A stretch of 36,985 nt of DNA from Clostridiaceae bacterium (GTDB lineage: Bacteria > Bacillota > Clostridia > DSM-8532): NCBI GenBank assembly GCA_012520615.1, contig JAAYNX010000111.1, forward strand, positions 1-36,985. The letters are read 5' to 3'. The notes beneath the pieces were generated by a model. The model made no database searches, was not told the origin of the DNA, and saw only the letters and a list, made by a program, of their open reading frames with translations. Position 1 is the first letter of the stretch, and the number at the start of each line of letters is the position of its first letter. The translations under genes were made by a program, and so were the position numbers. Shown one piece after another: positions 1 through 7,250 of this stretch.

Positions 1-275
1 AAAGGCGCTTGTTAGAGGGTGCGTCTTAGGGGTTTATAATCCCGGAAAAGTATCGGCATAGTTGGTTATTACCGGCTATGCAGAATACCATCGATGAAAC
101 CTAGATTCTCGCACCAAAGAAAGATACGGTGAGGAAGGTTTTAGCTATACCCTTGATTAGCGCCGCTTGCTATGATAAAATGTTATAACAAACCTACACG
201 AAGTAGGTTAAAGAACGCAGACGCGTTCCGGCTTTCGAGCTATGTGCAGTAATCTGTGTTGAATGTATGCTATTG
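1..275 (+). ncRNA. 3' part of a structured RNA of unknown class
   Basis: No ORF with a ribosome-binding site covers this stretch, but it is dense in helices. GGCGCT (4-9) pairs with AGCGCC (159-164) and closes a multibranch domain. GGTGCG (18-23) pairs with CGCACC (110-115). An 11-bp hairpin with two G-U pairs lies at 56-66/71-81 around the loop TATT, extended by GTAT/ATAC (50-53/85-88). AAACCT (97-102) pairs with AGGTTT (136-141). Simple hairpins follow at 191-197/203-209, 213-218/223-228 and a UUCG loop at 231-240. A strong terminator follows directly. The 5' end is probably outside the window. I did not recognise a known class: no RNase P, tmRNA, SRP, T-box or common riboswitch core motif is visible. 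It could be a free-standing large RNA or the leader of the downstream operon. Confidence 0.6.
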
Positions 276-317
276 AAGGCATACGGTTTTTCTGAAGAAG
301 AACCGTATGCCTTTTTT
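276..317 (+). terminator. Rho-independent terminator of the structured RNA
   Basis: A perfect 13-bp stem (276-288 with 301-313) with a 12-nt loop is followed by a T-run. The left arm also contains GCATAC (279-284), which can pair with GTATGC at 265-270 in a mutually exclusive 6-bp hairpin. Conditional termination is therefore possible but not shown. Confidence 0.85.
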
Positions 318-388
318 GTCGTTTATGAGCAGGATTAATGGCATATTCGGTATGATTGCTGCGCAAGATTAATAATTATTACAACAGA

Positions 389-509
389 TGTGCGAAAACT
401 GTTTAAACGCAGTTTTTAATATTCTATAGTGCAATTGAATTTAAGCGGCGTAGCTGCAACTAACAGCCGCTATGCTTGCTAAAACAATGCTCAAGAGAAT
501 ATTCGCACA
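389..509. repeat. Palindromic intergenic element, copy 1
   Basis: The element is bounded by perfect 8-bp inverted ends, TGTGCGAA (389-396) and TTCGCACA (502-509), followed by GTCT. It holds an internal inverted repeat AGCGGC...GCCGCT (444-470) and the string TGCTTGCTAAAAC. Related ends and cores occur at 7038-7123, 20446-20855 and 27999-28011. It sits directly before the ribosome-binding site of the next gene, so it lies in that gene's leader. No protein is encoded. 318-388 holds nothing I recognise. Confidence 0.6.
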
Positions 510-530
510 GTCTCACAAGGAGGATTTTTT

Positions 531-941
531 ATGGCATGTTTACTTGTACCTGTTGCAGAGGCCGTTTTGACGACCGTTATCACAAAAGCAGCAAAATCTA
601 AAGAAAGTGAATTGGCAGCTTTGAAGGTTACTAGCGATAAAGGCTGCTTCGAGATGGAGAGCAGAATACCGTTTTCCAGAAAGCTGAAATGGCTCACTAA
701 TATTCTTTGGGGTGGTTCTGCCCTGCTCGCCTTTGAGCATGTCTGGCACGGCGAGATAGTACCGTGGTTCCCATTCCTCACAGCGGCATCAGATCCAGCA
801 GAGGCGGCATTGATGCTCTCCGAGATGGCGACTGTCGGTGTGTCAATGGCCGTGCTCATAACCGCGGTTTGGGGCGGTATGCTGCTAGTAGCGAATGGGA
901 TGGAGAAGAAGACTCTCCAAACGCAACCCGCTTCAAAATAA
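531..941 (+). CDS. Uncharacterised small membrane protein, first gene of lar cluster
   Basis: This 136-residue protein matches no family I can name. The start is fixed by AAGGAGG at 518-524, six bases before the ATG. The N-terminus (MACLLVPVAEAVLTTVITKA) is hydrophobic. A basic stretch around residues 45-53 leads into a hydrophobic helix at about 53-68 that ends near the motif FEHVWHG. A second membrane helix lies at about 100-122, and the C-terminal tail is charged. The next gene starts 12 bp after its stop behind another perfect Shine-Dalgarno site, and larE, larB and larC follow on the same strand. A role linked to nickel-pincer cofactor synthesis or its substrate is inferred from position only. 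Confidence 0.75.
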   Translation: MACLLVPVAEAVLTTVITKAAKSKESELAALKVTSDKGCFEMESRIPFSRKLKWLTNILWGGSALLAFEHVWHGEIVPWFPFLTAASDPAEAALMLSEMATVGVSMAVLITAVWGGMLLVANGMEKKTLQTQPASK

Positions 942-953
942 GGAGGGCTGTAC

Positions 954-1268
954 ATGACTCTGCTTACCACCGTTTTTGCGGCGATTATTTGCACCGTTAT
1001 CTGGTATAAAAACGCTCCCGATAGCGAAATGAAGGTCGGCATTCTCTGCTGGATGTATTGGGGCGCTTCGCTGATGTGGCTGGTGGACGCGATTTTCGAG
1101 TACGCTGAGCTTCAAGCCGAATATTTCACTCCCACACCGGTTGATATGCTCAATGATTTTTATCTGGGGCTATCCGTTGTTGCTCTGGGGCTGATTATCT
1201 GGCTTGTGATTCTACTTATCAAAGACCCCAAGGGCGTAATCAAGTCAGCGTTGTTCAAGAATAAATAA
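954..1268 (+). CDS. Uncharacterised small membrane protein, second gene of lar cluster
   Basis: This 104-residue protein has three likely membrane segments: about 2-18, 28-46 (rich in Trp and Met) and 70-90. It ends in a basic tail, KDPKGVIKSALFKNK. The start follows AGGAGGG (941-947) by 6 bases. It is almost certainly translated with the preceding gene. Acidic residues flank helix 2 (WLVDAIFEYAEL). I do not recognise the family. The membrane topology and the pairing with the upstream protein suggest a two-component membrane complex, but transport, a scaffold or another role cannot be told apart from sequence. A GC-rich hairpin separates it from larE. Confidence 0.75.
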   Translation: MTLLTTVFAAIICTVIWYKNAPDSEMKVGILCWMYWGASLMWLVDAIFEYAELQAEYFTPTPVDMLNDFYLGLSVVALGLIIWLVILLIKDPKGVIKSALFKNK

Positions 1269-1272
1269 AACT

Positions 1273-1318
1273 AAACAAAGGGGAGGCCCTGCTTTTACCT
1301 TGCGGGGCCGCTCTGTTT
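1273..1318 (+). promoter_or_regulatory. GC-rich hairpin between membrane-protein pair and larE
   Basis: GGCCCTGC (1285-1292) pairs with GCGGGGCC (1302-1309) with one G-U pair and a 9-nt loop. AAACA (1273-1277) can extend the stem with TGTTT (1314-1318) across internal mismatches. No clean T-run follows, so it may be a weak terminator, a processing site or a stabiliser that uncouples expression of the membrane proteins from larEBC. Confidence 0.45.
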
Positions 1319-1370
1319 AAAAACGAATTTAACCGTGACAAAGGTCACATTATCTTATATGAGGTGCAAC

Positions 1371-2120
1371 ATGGAGCTAAACCATTATTTCAAACTACAT
1401 CCTCATGTCGCAATAGCCTTTTCGGGAGGGGTTGATTCTGCATACCTGTTGTATGCGGCAACCAAATTTGCGGAAAAGGTTCATGCATATTATGTTAAAT
1501 CAGCTTTTCAGCCGCAGTTTGAGCTAGACGAGGCAAAACGTATGGCAAAACAGCTTCGCGTGGATATGACTGTTATTGAAGTTGATGTGCTGCAATGCTC
1601 TGAAGTTACCGCAAACCCGGCAGACCGTTGTTATTTCTGCAAGAAACACATTTTCACAAATATAGCGGAACAGGCTCACAAGGATGGATACAACACCTTG
1701 CTTGACGGAACAAACGCTTCCGACGATGCAGACGATCGTCCGGGCATGAAGGCCCTTAAAGAGTTATCAGTTCTCTCTCCGCTTCGGGAGTGCGGTCTTA
1801 CAAAAGAGGAAATTCGCCGCCAATCAAAGGAGGCAGGGCTTTTCACATGGGATAAGCCTGCTTATGCCTGCCTTGCCACCAGAATCCCAACGGGAGAACC
1901 GATAACAAAGGAAAAGTTGGAATGCACGGAACGTGCGGAGGATTTTTTATTTTCTCTTGGTTTTACAGATTTCCGTGTACGAATGCCCGGAACTGCAGCC
2001 AAACTACAAACTCCGGCTTCCCAAATTGAAAAGGTTATAGAAAATAGAACAGCTATCGTACAAGAGCTGAAACGATATTACAGCGCGGTGACGCTTGATT
2101 TGGAGGGGCGAAATGAATAA
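1371..2120 (+). CDS. larE: LarE, ATP-dependent sulfur transferase for nickel-pincer cofactor
   Basis: LarE adenylates P2CMN, the LarB product, and inserts sulfur to give the dithio form that LarC then metallates. The 249-residue product has the PP-loop SGGVDS at about residues 18-23. Cysteines occur in a CxxC motif (RCYFCK, about 87 and 90) and in KPAYACLATRIPTG (about 167). The last corresponds in position to the sacrificial cysteine of LarE; having all three could instead indicate the iron-sulfur-cluster variant described in some LarE proteins. I chose ATG 1371 because GAGG lies 6 bases upstream and the family begins near MELNxxFK; an in-frame GTG at 1335 lacks this support. It overlaps larB by 8 bp, indicating translational coupling. 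Confidence 0.93.
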   Translation: MELNHYFKLHPHVAIAFSGGVDSAYLLYAATKFAEKVHAYYVKSAFQPQFELDEAKRMAKQLRVDMTVIEVDVLQCSEVTANPADRCYFCKKHIFTNIAEQAHKDGYNTLLDGTNASDDADDRPGMKALKELSVLSPLRECGLTKEEIRRQSKEAGLFTWDKPAYACLATRIPTGEPITKEKLECTERAEDFLFSLGFTDFRVRMPGTAAKLQTPASQIEKVIENRTAIVQELKRYYSAVTLDLEGRNE

Positions 2121-2877
2121 TTCTGTGAAGGATATACTTAAAGCTGTACAAAACGGCAGCATATCCGTTGAAGATGCTGCCCTGAAGCTTAAAACCGCAC
2201 CATTTGAAGATATCCGATTTGCAAAAGTCGACCTGCACCGGGGGTTACGGCAAGGCGTTGCCGAGGTCATATACGGTGCAGGCAAAACACCGGAGCAGAT
2301 TATCGGTATCGTTGATGTAATGCGCAGAAATGAACAAAGCACCATACTCATTACAAGACTTTCTGCCGAAGCTGTAGATACAATTAAGAATCGCGTAACA
2401 TATGAACTTGATTACCATGCCGATGCAAAAATCGCCATTATAGGCACAATGCCGAAACCAGACGGCATTGGGAAGATTGTCGTTGCCACAGGAGGCACCA
2501 GCGATATTTCTGTAGCCGAGGAAGCGGCGCTTACCGCTGAGGCTCTTGGCAATGAGGTCACGCGGATTTATGACGTGGGAGTCGCAGGATTACACCGGCT
2601 GCTTGCCCATTTGGACGAAATTATGAGCGCCAGTGTTTTAATCGCTATCGCAGGAATGGAGGGGGCGCTTGCCAGCGTTATCGGGGGCCTTGCGGACTGT
2701 CCGGTTATCGCAGTGCCTACAAGCGTCGGCTACGGGGCATCCTTCGGCGGAATATCAGCGCTGCTGTCTATGCTCAATTCCTGTGCAAGCGGTGTGTCTG
2801 TGGTCAATATAGACAATGGCTTCGGAGCTGGGTATATGGCAAGCATGATTAATCATATGGAGGCAAAGGTGAAATGA
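2113..2877 (+). CDS. larB: LarB, nicotinate adenine dinucleotide carboxylase/hydrolase
   Basis: LarB carboxylates the pyridinium ring of nicotinic acid adenine dinucleotide and releases AMP, giving the first intermediate (P2CMN) of the nickel-pincer nucleotide. The 254-residue protein carries a C-terminal PurE/AIR-carboxylase-like domain. Visible landmarks are VATGGTSDISVAEEAA at about residues 120-135, GVAGLHRLL near 155, and glycine-rich AGMEGALASVIGGL and PTSVGYGASFGG, typical of the family. GGAGGGG lies four bases before ATG 2113, which makes the upstream in-frame ATG 2095 less likely. It overlaps larE at its start and larC at its end (ATGA), so the three genes form one coupled block. Confidence 0.93.
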   Translation: MNNSVKDILKAVQNGSISVEDAALKLKTAPFEDIRFAKVDLHRGLRQGVAEVIYGAGKTPEQIIGIVDVMRRNEQSTILITRLSAEAVDTIKNRVTYELDYHADAKIAIIGTMPKPDGIGKIVVATGGTSDISVAEEAALTAEALGNEVTRIYDVGVAGLHRLLAHLDEIMSASVLIAIAGMEGALASVIGGLADCPVIAVPTSVGYGASFGGISALLSMLNSCASGVSVVNIDNGFGAGYMASMINHMEAKVK

Positions 2878-4181
2878 AAACACTGTATTTTGATTGCAGC
2901 ATGGGTGCTGCGGGAGATATGCTGACAGCAGCCTTGCTGGAACTTCTGCCCGATCAGGAGGCTTTCCTTGCCGAACTGAACGGTCTAGGTATTCCGGGCG
3001 TTAAAATAAAAAAAGAAATATCTACAAAATGCGGCATCAGCGGCTCACATATCATCGTAACTGTTGGCGGCGAAGAGGAAGAAGCCGGGGGTTTACACGG
3101 GCATGAACACCATCACGGCCATAAACATGAACATGAGCGCGAACACATCCACGAACACATCCATGAACATGAGCGCGAACACACCCACGAACACATCCAT
3201 GACCATGAACATGAGCACACGCAGAATGCTATGTATGCGCATCATCATAGCGGTATGCATGAAATTGAGCATATAATAAAGAAACTGAAACTTTCGCCCA
3301 AGGTAAAAGCGGATGTTTTGGCAGTCTATGCACTTATCGCCGAGGCGGAAAGCCATGCCCATGGCGTTCCCGTTACCGATATCCACTTCCATGAAGTCGG
3401 CACAATGGATGCCATTGCTGACATTACGGCTGTCTGTCTGCTTATGGATAAGATCGCTCCGCAGCAGGTCATCGTTTCACCTGTTCATGTGGGAAGCGGT
3501 CATATACGTTGCGCTCACGGCATTCTTCCGATTCCCGCACCGGCCACAGCATATATACTGCGCGATGTACCTATTTATAGCGGTGGAATAAAAGGAGAGC
3601 TCTGCACGCCCACCGGCGCTGCATTGCTGAAGTATTTTGCAACATCCTTCGGTGATATGCCTGCTATAAAGACAAAAAATATCGGCTATGGCATGGGCAA
3701 GAAAGATTTTGAAGCGGCAAACTGTGTTCGGGTTTTCCTTGGTGAAACAGCAGATAATTGTGACCGGATACTTGAGCTCAACTGCAATGTAGACGATATG
3801 ACCGCAGAGGAAATCAGCTTTGCCATGGACAGGCTCTTTGACGCCGGGGCACTTGATGTATTTACCGTGCATGTTGGCATGAAAAAATCCCGTCCGGGAA
3901 CGCTTATTTGCATACTGTGTCGTGAGCGGGATAAGGAAACTGTCCTAAGAGCTGTATTTAAGTACACTACAACTATCGGAATTCGGGAAGTCGTTTGCAA
4001 TCGATATGTGCTGGAACGCAGTATAGCGACCATACAAACACCATACGGTGAAGTGCGGCGCAAGGATTCCTTTGGATACGGTGTGAGTCGCTCCAAGTAC
4101 GAGTATGACGATCTTTCAGGAATTGCAAAGAAAAAAGGCGTCAGCATTGCGGAAGCAATTCGGCTGATCGAGGATCAGTAA
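2874..4181 (+). CDS. larC: LarC, nickel-inserting enzyme with a His-rich loop
   Basis: LarC inserts nickel into the dithiolated pincer nucleotide in a CTP-dependent reaction, completing the cofactor used by lactate racemase and other LarA-type enzymes. The 435-residue protein starts with the family signature YFDCSMGAAGDM and later has FHEVGTMDAIADI, ELCTPTGAALLKYF and ELNCNVDDMTAEEI. Residues 75-125 contain 23 histidines alternating with Glu, Asp and Arg, a likely nickel reservoir or chaperone segment. Lactobacillus plantarum makes LarC from two ORFs by programmed frameshifting; here it is one continuous frame. It is the last gene of the lar block, and no larA follows. Confidence 0.95.
   Translation: MKTLYFDCSMGAAGDMLTAALLELLPDQEAFLAELNGLGIPGVKIKKEISTKCGISGSHIIVTVGGEEEEAGGLHGHEHHHGHKHEHEREHIHEHIHEHEREHTHEHIHDHEHEHTQNAMYAHHHSGMHEIEHIIKKLKLSPKVKADVLAVYALIAEAESHAHGVPVTDIHFHEVGTMDAIADITAVCLLMDKIAPQQVIVSPVHVGSGHIRCAHGILPIPAPATAYILRDVPIYSGGIKGELCTPTGAALLKYFATSFGDMPAIKTKNIGYGMGKKDFEAANCVRVFLGETADNCDRILELNCNVDDMTAEEISFAMDRLFDAGALDVFTVHVGMKKSRPGTLICILCRERDKETVLRAVFKYTTTIGIREVVCNRYVLERSIATIQTPYGEVRRKDSFGYGVSRSKYEYDDLSGIAKKKGVSIAEAIRLIEDQ
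3129..3200 (+). repeat. Two tandem 36-bp repeats coding the LarC His-rich loop
   Basis: 3129-3164 and 3165-3200 are 36-bp direct repeats that differ at one base seen by eye (ACATCC against ACACCC). Each encodes 12 residues of an H-x-H-E type pattern. A partial third unit follows (3201 onward). Such a repeat can expand or contract by slippage, changing the number of metal-binding histidines without breaking the frame. Confidence 0.85.
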
Positions 4182-4184
4182 TAT

Positions 4185-4562
4185 TTATTCAAGGCTTTTG
4201 TAGAAAGTTATTTGATCTCCCATATTCAAAAATGCCGAGGCGTGTAATGAGGATGGGAACTCTAAAACCTTGGTGGCTTCTCGGACAGACGGTACCACTG
4301 AAAAAGGCTTAATAAATCTTTTTATTGCCACGATGGTATTATGCTCATCCAAAAAAATTGCATCCAAATTATATCTCATAAAAAATGTATGAATCGAGTT
4401 GCAAGGAGAAAGCAAAAGCCCGTAATTTCCTTCTTGCTAACCCATTAAGCCCCAAAATCTACTACTAAAAGTCTTAGCAATATAAATTGGTATATCCTTA
4501 CCTGTTTGTGTTAAATAGTGTAGTAAGCTAGAATTTTTCACACAATCACCCAAAATTATCAT
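4185..4562 (-). pseudogene. DUF192 family protein interrupted by one in-frame TAG
   Basis: Read on the minus strand from ATG 4562, the frame gives about 41 residues ending SSRFWGLMG, then TAG (4439-4437), then QEGNYGLLLSPCNSIHTFFM and 65 further residues to the stop at 4185. The pieces together match the DUF192 pattern: RxxGLMG, Gxxl-Pc-sIHTffMr, iDaiFLD, VREATKVLEFPSS and a final GD. The frame is otherwise intact, so a single substitution explains the break. AAGG lies 13 bases before the ATG. TAG is an ordinary stop for neighbouring genes (HPr, uvrC, gpr), so read-through is unlikely. A TTG start just after the stop could still give a 76-residue fragment. 4563-4768 holds nothing recognised. 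Confidence 0.8.
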
Positions 4563-4768
4563 AACTTTTTTTGAACCTTAGTGAAATAGGACATTTGCCC
4601 TAAAACCGATAGGACAGGCGAGCTATTTTAACTTAGTACTTATTTACGCTTCTAATAAAACCTTATAATATTTTTATAAGCCAAGCAAAAAGTTAATGCA
4701 AACTGACGAATAACTAAAAACAACTTTTAATTTTGGGATTCCTATTGTATAATATGAGTGCCTATTAT

Positions 4769-4797
4769 TTGATGGTTATTAAAAAATAATATATAAT
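4769..4797 (+). promoter_or_regulatory. Sigma-A promoter of the HPr-like gene
   Basis: TTGATG (4769-4774), a 17-bp spacer and TATAAT (4792-4797) match the vegetative consensus, placing the transcript start near 4804 and giving a leader of about 38 nt with AGGAGG at 4826-4831. Another TATAAT at 4748-4753 lacks a good -35. Confidence 0.6.
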
Positions 4798-4841
4798 TAA
4801 TACATGGCTATGCTTGGTAAGAGCCAGGAGGAAATACAATT

Positions 4842-5105
4842 ATGATATCAAAGGAAGTTACAATCTTCAGCAAAACAGGTCTTGAATCAAAAATGGCGGC
4901 ACGATTAATACAAAAGGCTTCAAGCTATGAAGCAAACATTTGGATTCAAAAAGGTGAACGCAAAGCTAACGCCAAAAGTTTACTTGGGCTTTTGTCATTA
5001 GGAATCAGTCCCGGAGATAATATTACGATTATTACCGAAGGCAGGGATGAGTCAACAGCATTGAGCGAACTCGAAACCTTTGCTAATAACGGGATGGTGG
5101 ATTAG
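4842..5105 (+). CDS. Crh-like HPr protein without the catalytic histidine
   Basis: This 87-residue protein has the HPr fold pattern: TGLxxKMAARLIQKAS, then NAKSLLGLLSLGI, then GxxITIxxEGRDExxAL. The phosphoenolpyruvate-accepting His15 of HPr is replaced by Glu15 (KTGLESK), while Ser46, the HPr kinase site, is in place (NAKS). Loss of His15 with retention of Ser46 is what defines Bacillus subtilis Crh, where position 15 is Gln. The protein is therefore probably regulatory, a CcpA co-effector or another Ser46-dependent partner, not a sugar phosphocarrier. It has its own promoter and a strong terminator, so it is monocistronic. The name Crh is a functional analogy; orthology is not established. 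Confidence 0.88.
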   Translation: MISKEVTIFSKTGLESKMAARLIQKASSYEANIWIQKGERKANAKSLLGLLSLGISPGDNITIITEGRDESTALSELETFANNGMVD

Positions 5106-5121
5106 TATTAGTCTATATCAC

Positions 5122-5148
5122 AGCCGGCTTACAGCCGGCTTTTTTTTT
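5122..5148 (+). terminator. Terminator after the HPr-like gene
   Basis: Two copies of AGCCGGCT, which is self-complementary, flank a 3-nt loop and are followed by nine T residues. This is a strong intrinsic terminator 17 bp after the stop codon. Confidence 0.93.
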
Positions 5149-5201
5149 CAATAATAATGTATATTTTTTAGAAGCTCTTAGGCTTTAAGGAGTTGAGAAA
5201 A

Positions 5202-7028
5202 ATGGCTTCAGTAGAGGAAACATTGAAGAATCTTCCCGAATTACCGGGAGTTTATATAATGCGTGACATTGAAGATACAATAATATATGTCGGCAAGGCA
5301 AAAATACTAAAAAATCGGGTAAAGTCATATTTTCAGCACCGAGAGGATAGGGATTCAAAAACCTCAATGCTGGTATCAAATGTTGAATCCCTTGAGTATA
5401 TTGTTACCAATACCGAGGAAGAGGCTTTAATACTTGAGAACACTCTGATTAAAAGGCATAAACCAAAGTATAATATTCTTTTAAAGGATGACAAAACCTA
5501 TCCTCATATTAAAATCACGGTTCAAGATGAATTTCCCAGAGTTGAGATAACACGCAGGGTTGAAAAAGACGGTGCAAAGTATTTTGGTACTTTTGTTAAA
5601 ATGTCAGCGGTTAAGGATTCCATAGAGGTATTAAGAAGACTATTTCCTATAAGGACATGTAAGAGAAATATAACAAATGAAAAAAAGCAAAGGCCGTGCC
5701 TTTACTATCACATCGGCTTGTGCTCTGCTCCCTGTTCCGGGAATGTATCCCGTGACGAGTATGGGGAAATTGTTAAAAATGCTGTGGCATTTTTAGACGG
5801 ACGGCATGATGATGTAATTAATATGCTTGAAAGTGAAATGCACAGGCTATCTGAACAAATGAAATTTGAAAAGGCAGCCGTTATAAGAGATAGAATTAAT
5901 AGTATTAAAGAGTTATATAAAAAGCAGTCTGTTTACTCAACAAAAATGGAGGAGCGGGATGTTATCGCCCTATATGCCGACAACTGGCATTACGCTGCAA
6001 GTGTGCTTGCAATAAGGAGTGGCAGGCTTATCGGTAAAAGGGCCTATGTTCTTGAAGGTATGGGCGCAGCACCTCCAAGCGAGGCGATTGTGTCATTTAT
6101 TATTCAATATTACGAAGCAAATCCTGAGATTCCAAAGGAAATAGCACTTCAATTTGAACCGGAATCAAAGGATGCTTTAGTTGAATTGCTTTCAAAAAAA
6201 CGTGGTAATAAAGTTCGTCTTATTGTTCCACAAAGAGGGGTCAAGGCAGAGCTTATAAATATGGCAGAGCAGAATGCAAAGGAAGAATTGGAACTATACC
6301 AAAGAAATGTCTTGGCCACGCAAGCTAAATCCATAGAGGTGATAAAAAAACTTCAGGAAACCCTTAAATTAAAAAAAATGCCAAGGACGATAGAAGCATA
6401 CGATATATCAAATACGGGAAACACAGAAATAGTGGCTTCCATGGTAGTTTTTCGTGATGGACAGGCTGACAACCAAAGCTACCGTCGATTTAAAATGAAG
6501 GTAATAACAGAACAAAACGATTACGGTAGTATGCAGGAAACCTTGTTGCGACGATTTAACCGATATCTTTCTGGAGCGAAAGACAAAGCTTTTGGCGATT
6601 TACCCGACCTTATACTGGTAGATGGCGGGGCTCAGCATGTAAGTGTGGCTAAAGAGGTATTGACCGATTTAGGCATAACTGTTCCTGTCTGGGGTATGGC
6701 TAAGGATGACAGACACAGGTCCCATCGTTTGGTAAATGGGGTTACCGGTATTGAGCTAAGTAAAGACAACGATATACTTCGATTTGTGGCATCTATTCAA
6801 AATGAAGCCCATCGATATGCACTCCAATACAATAAAAATCTTAGAAAAAAGCGCATAGAAAAATCAGTGCTGGACGAGCTTGAAGGAGTTGGGCCTGTTC
6901 GAAAAAAAGAACTTTTAAAAACGTTTGGCTCGGTTAAAAAGCTAAAAGAAGCCAGCGTGGAAGAAATTGCAAAGGTTAAGGGTATTGGTATCCAACTGGC
7001 AGAAAAAATAAAAACCCAGCTAAGCTAG
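5202..7028 (+). CDS. uvrC: UvrC, excinuclease ABC subunit C
   Basis: UvrC makes both incisions beside a DNA lesion during nucleotide excision repair with UvrA and UvrB. The 608-residue product has the GIY-YIG nuclease near residues 12-90 (LPGVYIM, IYVGKAKILKNR), a cysteine cluster CLYYHIGLCSAPC, a UVR helix pair near 205-235 that contacts UvrB, the RNase H-like second nuclease (YDISNTGNTE, LILVDGGAQH) and a C-terminal helix-hairpin-helix pair (LEGVGPVRKKELL, VKGIGIQLAEKI). ATG 5202 is preceded by AAGGAG with 9-nt spacing; the in-frame TTG 5193 touches the Shine-Dalgarno and is not the start. It lies downstream of a terminator, so it needs its own promoter, which I could not place. Confidence 0.97.
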   Translation: MASVEETLKNLPELPGVYIMRDIEDTIIYVGKAKILKNRVKSYFQHREDRDSKTSMLVSNVESLEYIVTNTEEEALILENTLIKRHKPKYNILLKDDKTYPHIKITVQDEFPRVEITRRVEKDGAKYFGTFVKMSAVKDSIEVLRRLFPIRTCKRNITNEKKQRPCLYYHIGLCSAPCSGNVSRDEYGEIVKNAVAFLDGRHDDVINMLESEMHRLSEQMKFEKAAVIRDRINSIKELYKKQSVYSTKMEERDVIALYADNWHYAASVLAIRSGRLIGKRAYVLEGMGAAPPSEAIVSFIIQYYEANPEIPKEIALQFEPESKDALVELLSKKRGNKVRLIVPQRGVKAELINMAEQNAKEELELYQRNVLATQAKSIEVIKKLQETLKLKKMPRTIEAYDISNTGNTEIVASMVVFRDGQADNQSYRRFKMKVITEQNDYGSMQETLLRRFNRYLSGAKDKAFGDLPDLILVDGGAQHVSVAKEVLTDLGITVPVWGMAKDDRHRSHRLVNGVTGIELSKDNDILRFVASIQNEAHRYALQYNKNLRKKRIEKSVLDELEGVGPVRKKELLKTFGSVKKLKEASVEEIAKVKGIGIQLAEKIKTQLS

Positions 7029-7037
7029 GAGGAAGGC

Positions 7038-7123
7038 AGACTGCGCGAAAACTATCAATAGTATTAAATCTATGCAAGTATAGCGGCTGTAGCTTGCATG
7101 CTAAAACGGTTTTCGTACAGTCT
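7038..7123. repeat. Palindromic intergenic element, copy 2
   Basis: AGACTGCGCGAAAAC (7038-7052) and GTTTTCGTACAGTCT (7109-7123) are inverted ends differing at two positions. The core TATAGCGGCTGTAGCTTGC resembles copy 1 and the 20485 arms. The element begins 10 bp after the uvrC stop. A further A/T/C-rich stretch at 7150-7185 contains short repeats of ATCTAAC/ATCTAC whose origin I cannot assign. Confidence 0.65.
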
Positions 7124-7250
7124 GACTAACGCTTCTAAGCACTTTCTGCGTCTGAGATCTAACATCTACATCTAATTTCTAACTTCCAGATGGAATGAAA
7201 CCTTCGGTTTTGTCAATAATAGGAGTTGATTAAATCATAGGAGGTTTATA

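Noticed and set aside
3093-3392. Minus-strand ORF opposite the larC His-rich region
   Set aside because: It is a shadow frame generated by the CAT/ATG repeats, rich in Met and Phe, with no ribosome-binding site.
4437-4439. Amber recoding (pyrrolysine or suppressor)
   Set aside because: Neighbouring genes end with TAG as their normal stop, and DUF192 proteins have no catalytic residue at this position that would need recoding.
7192-7221. Sigma-G promoter of gpr
   Set aside because: The -10-like CAATAATA is plausible, but the -35-like GAATG is poor and the spacer is short. It is mentioned only under gpr.
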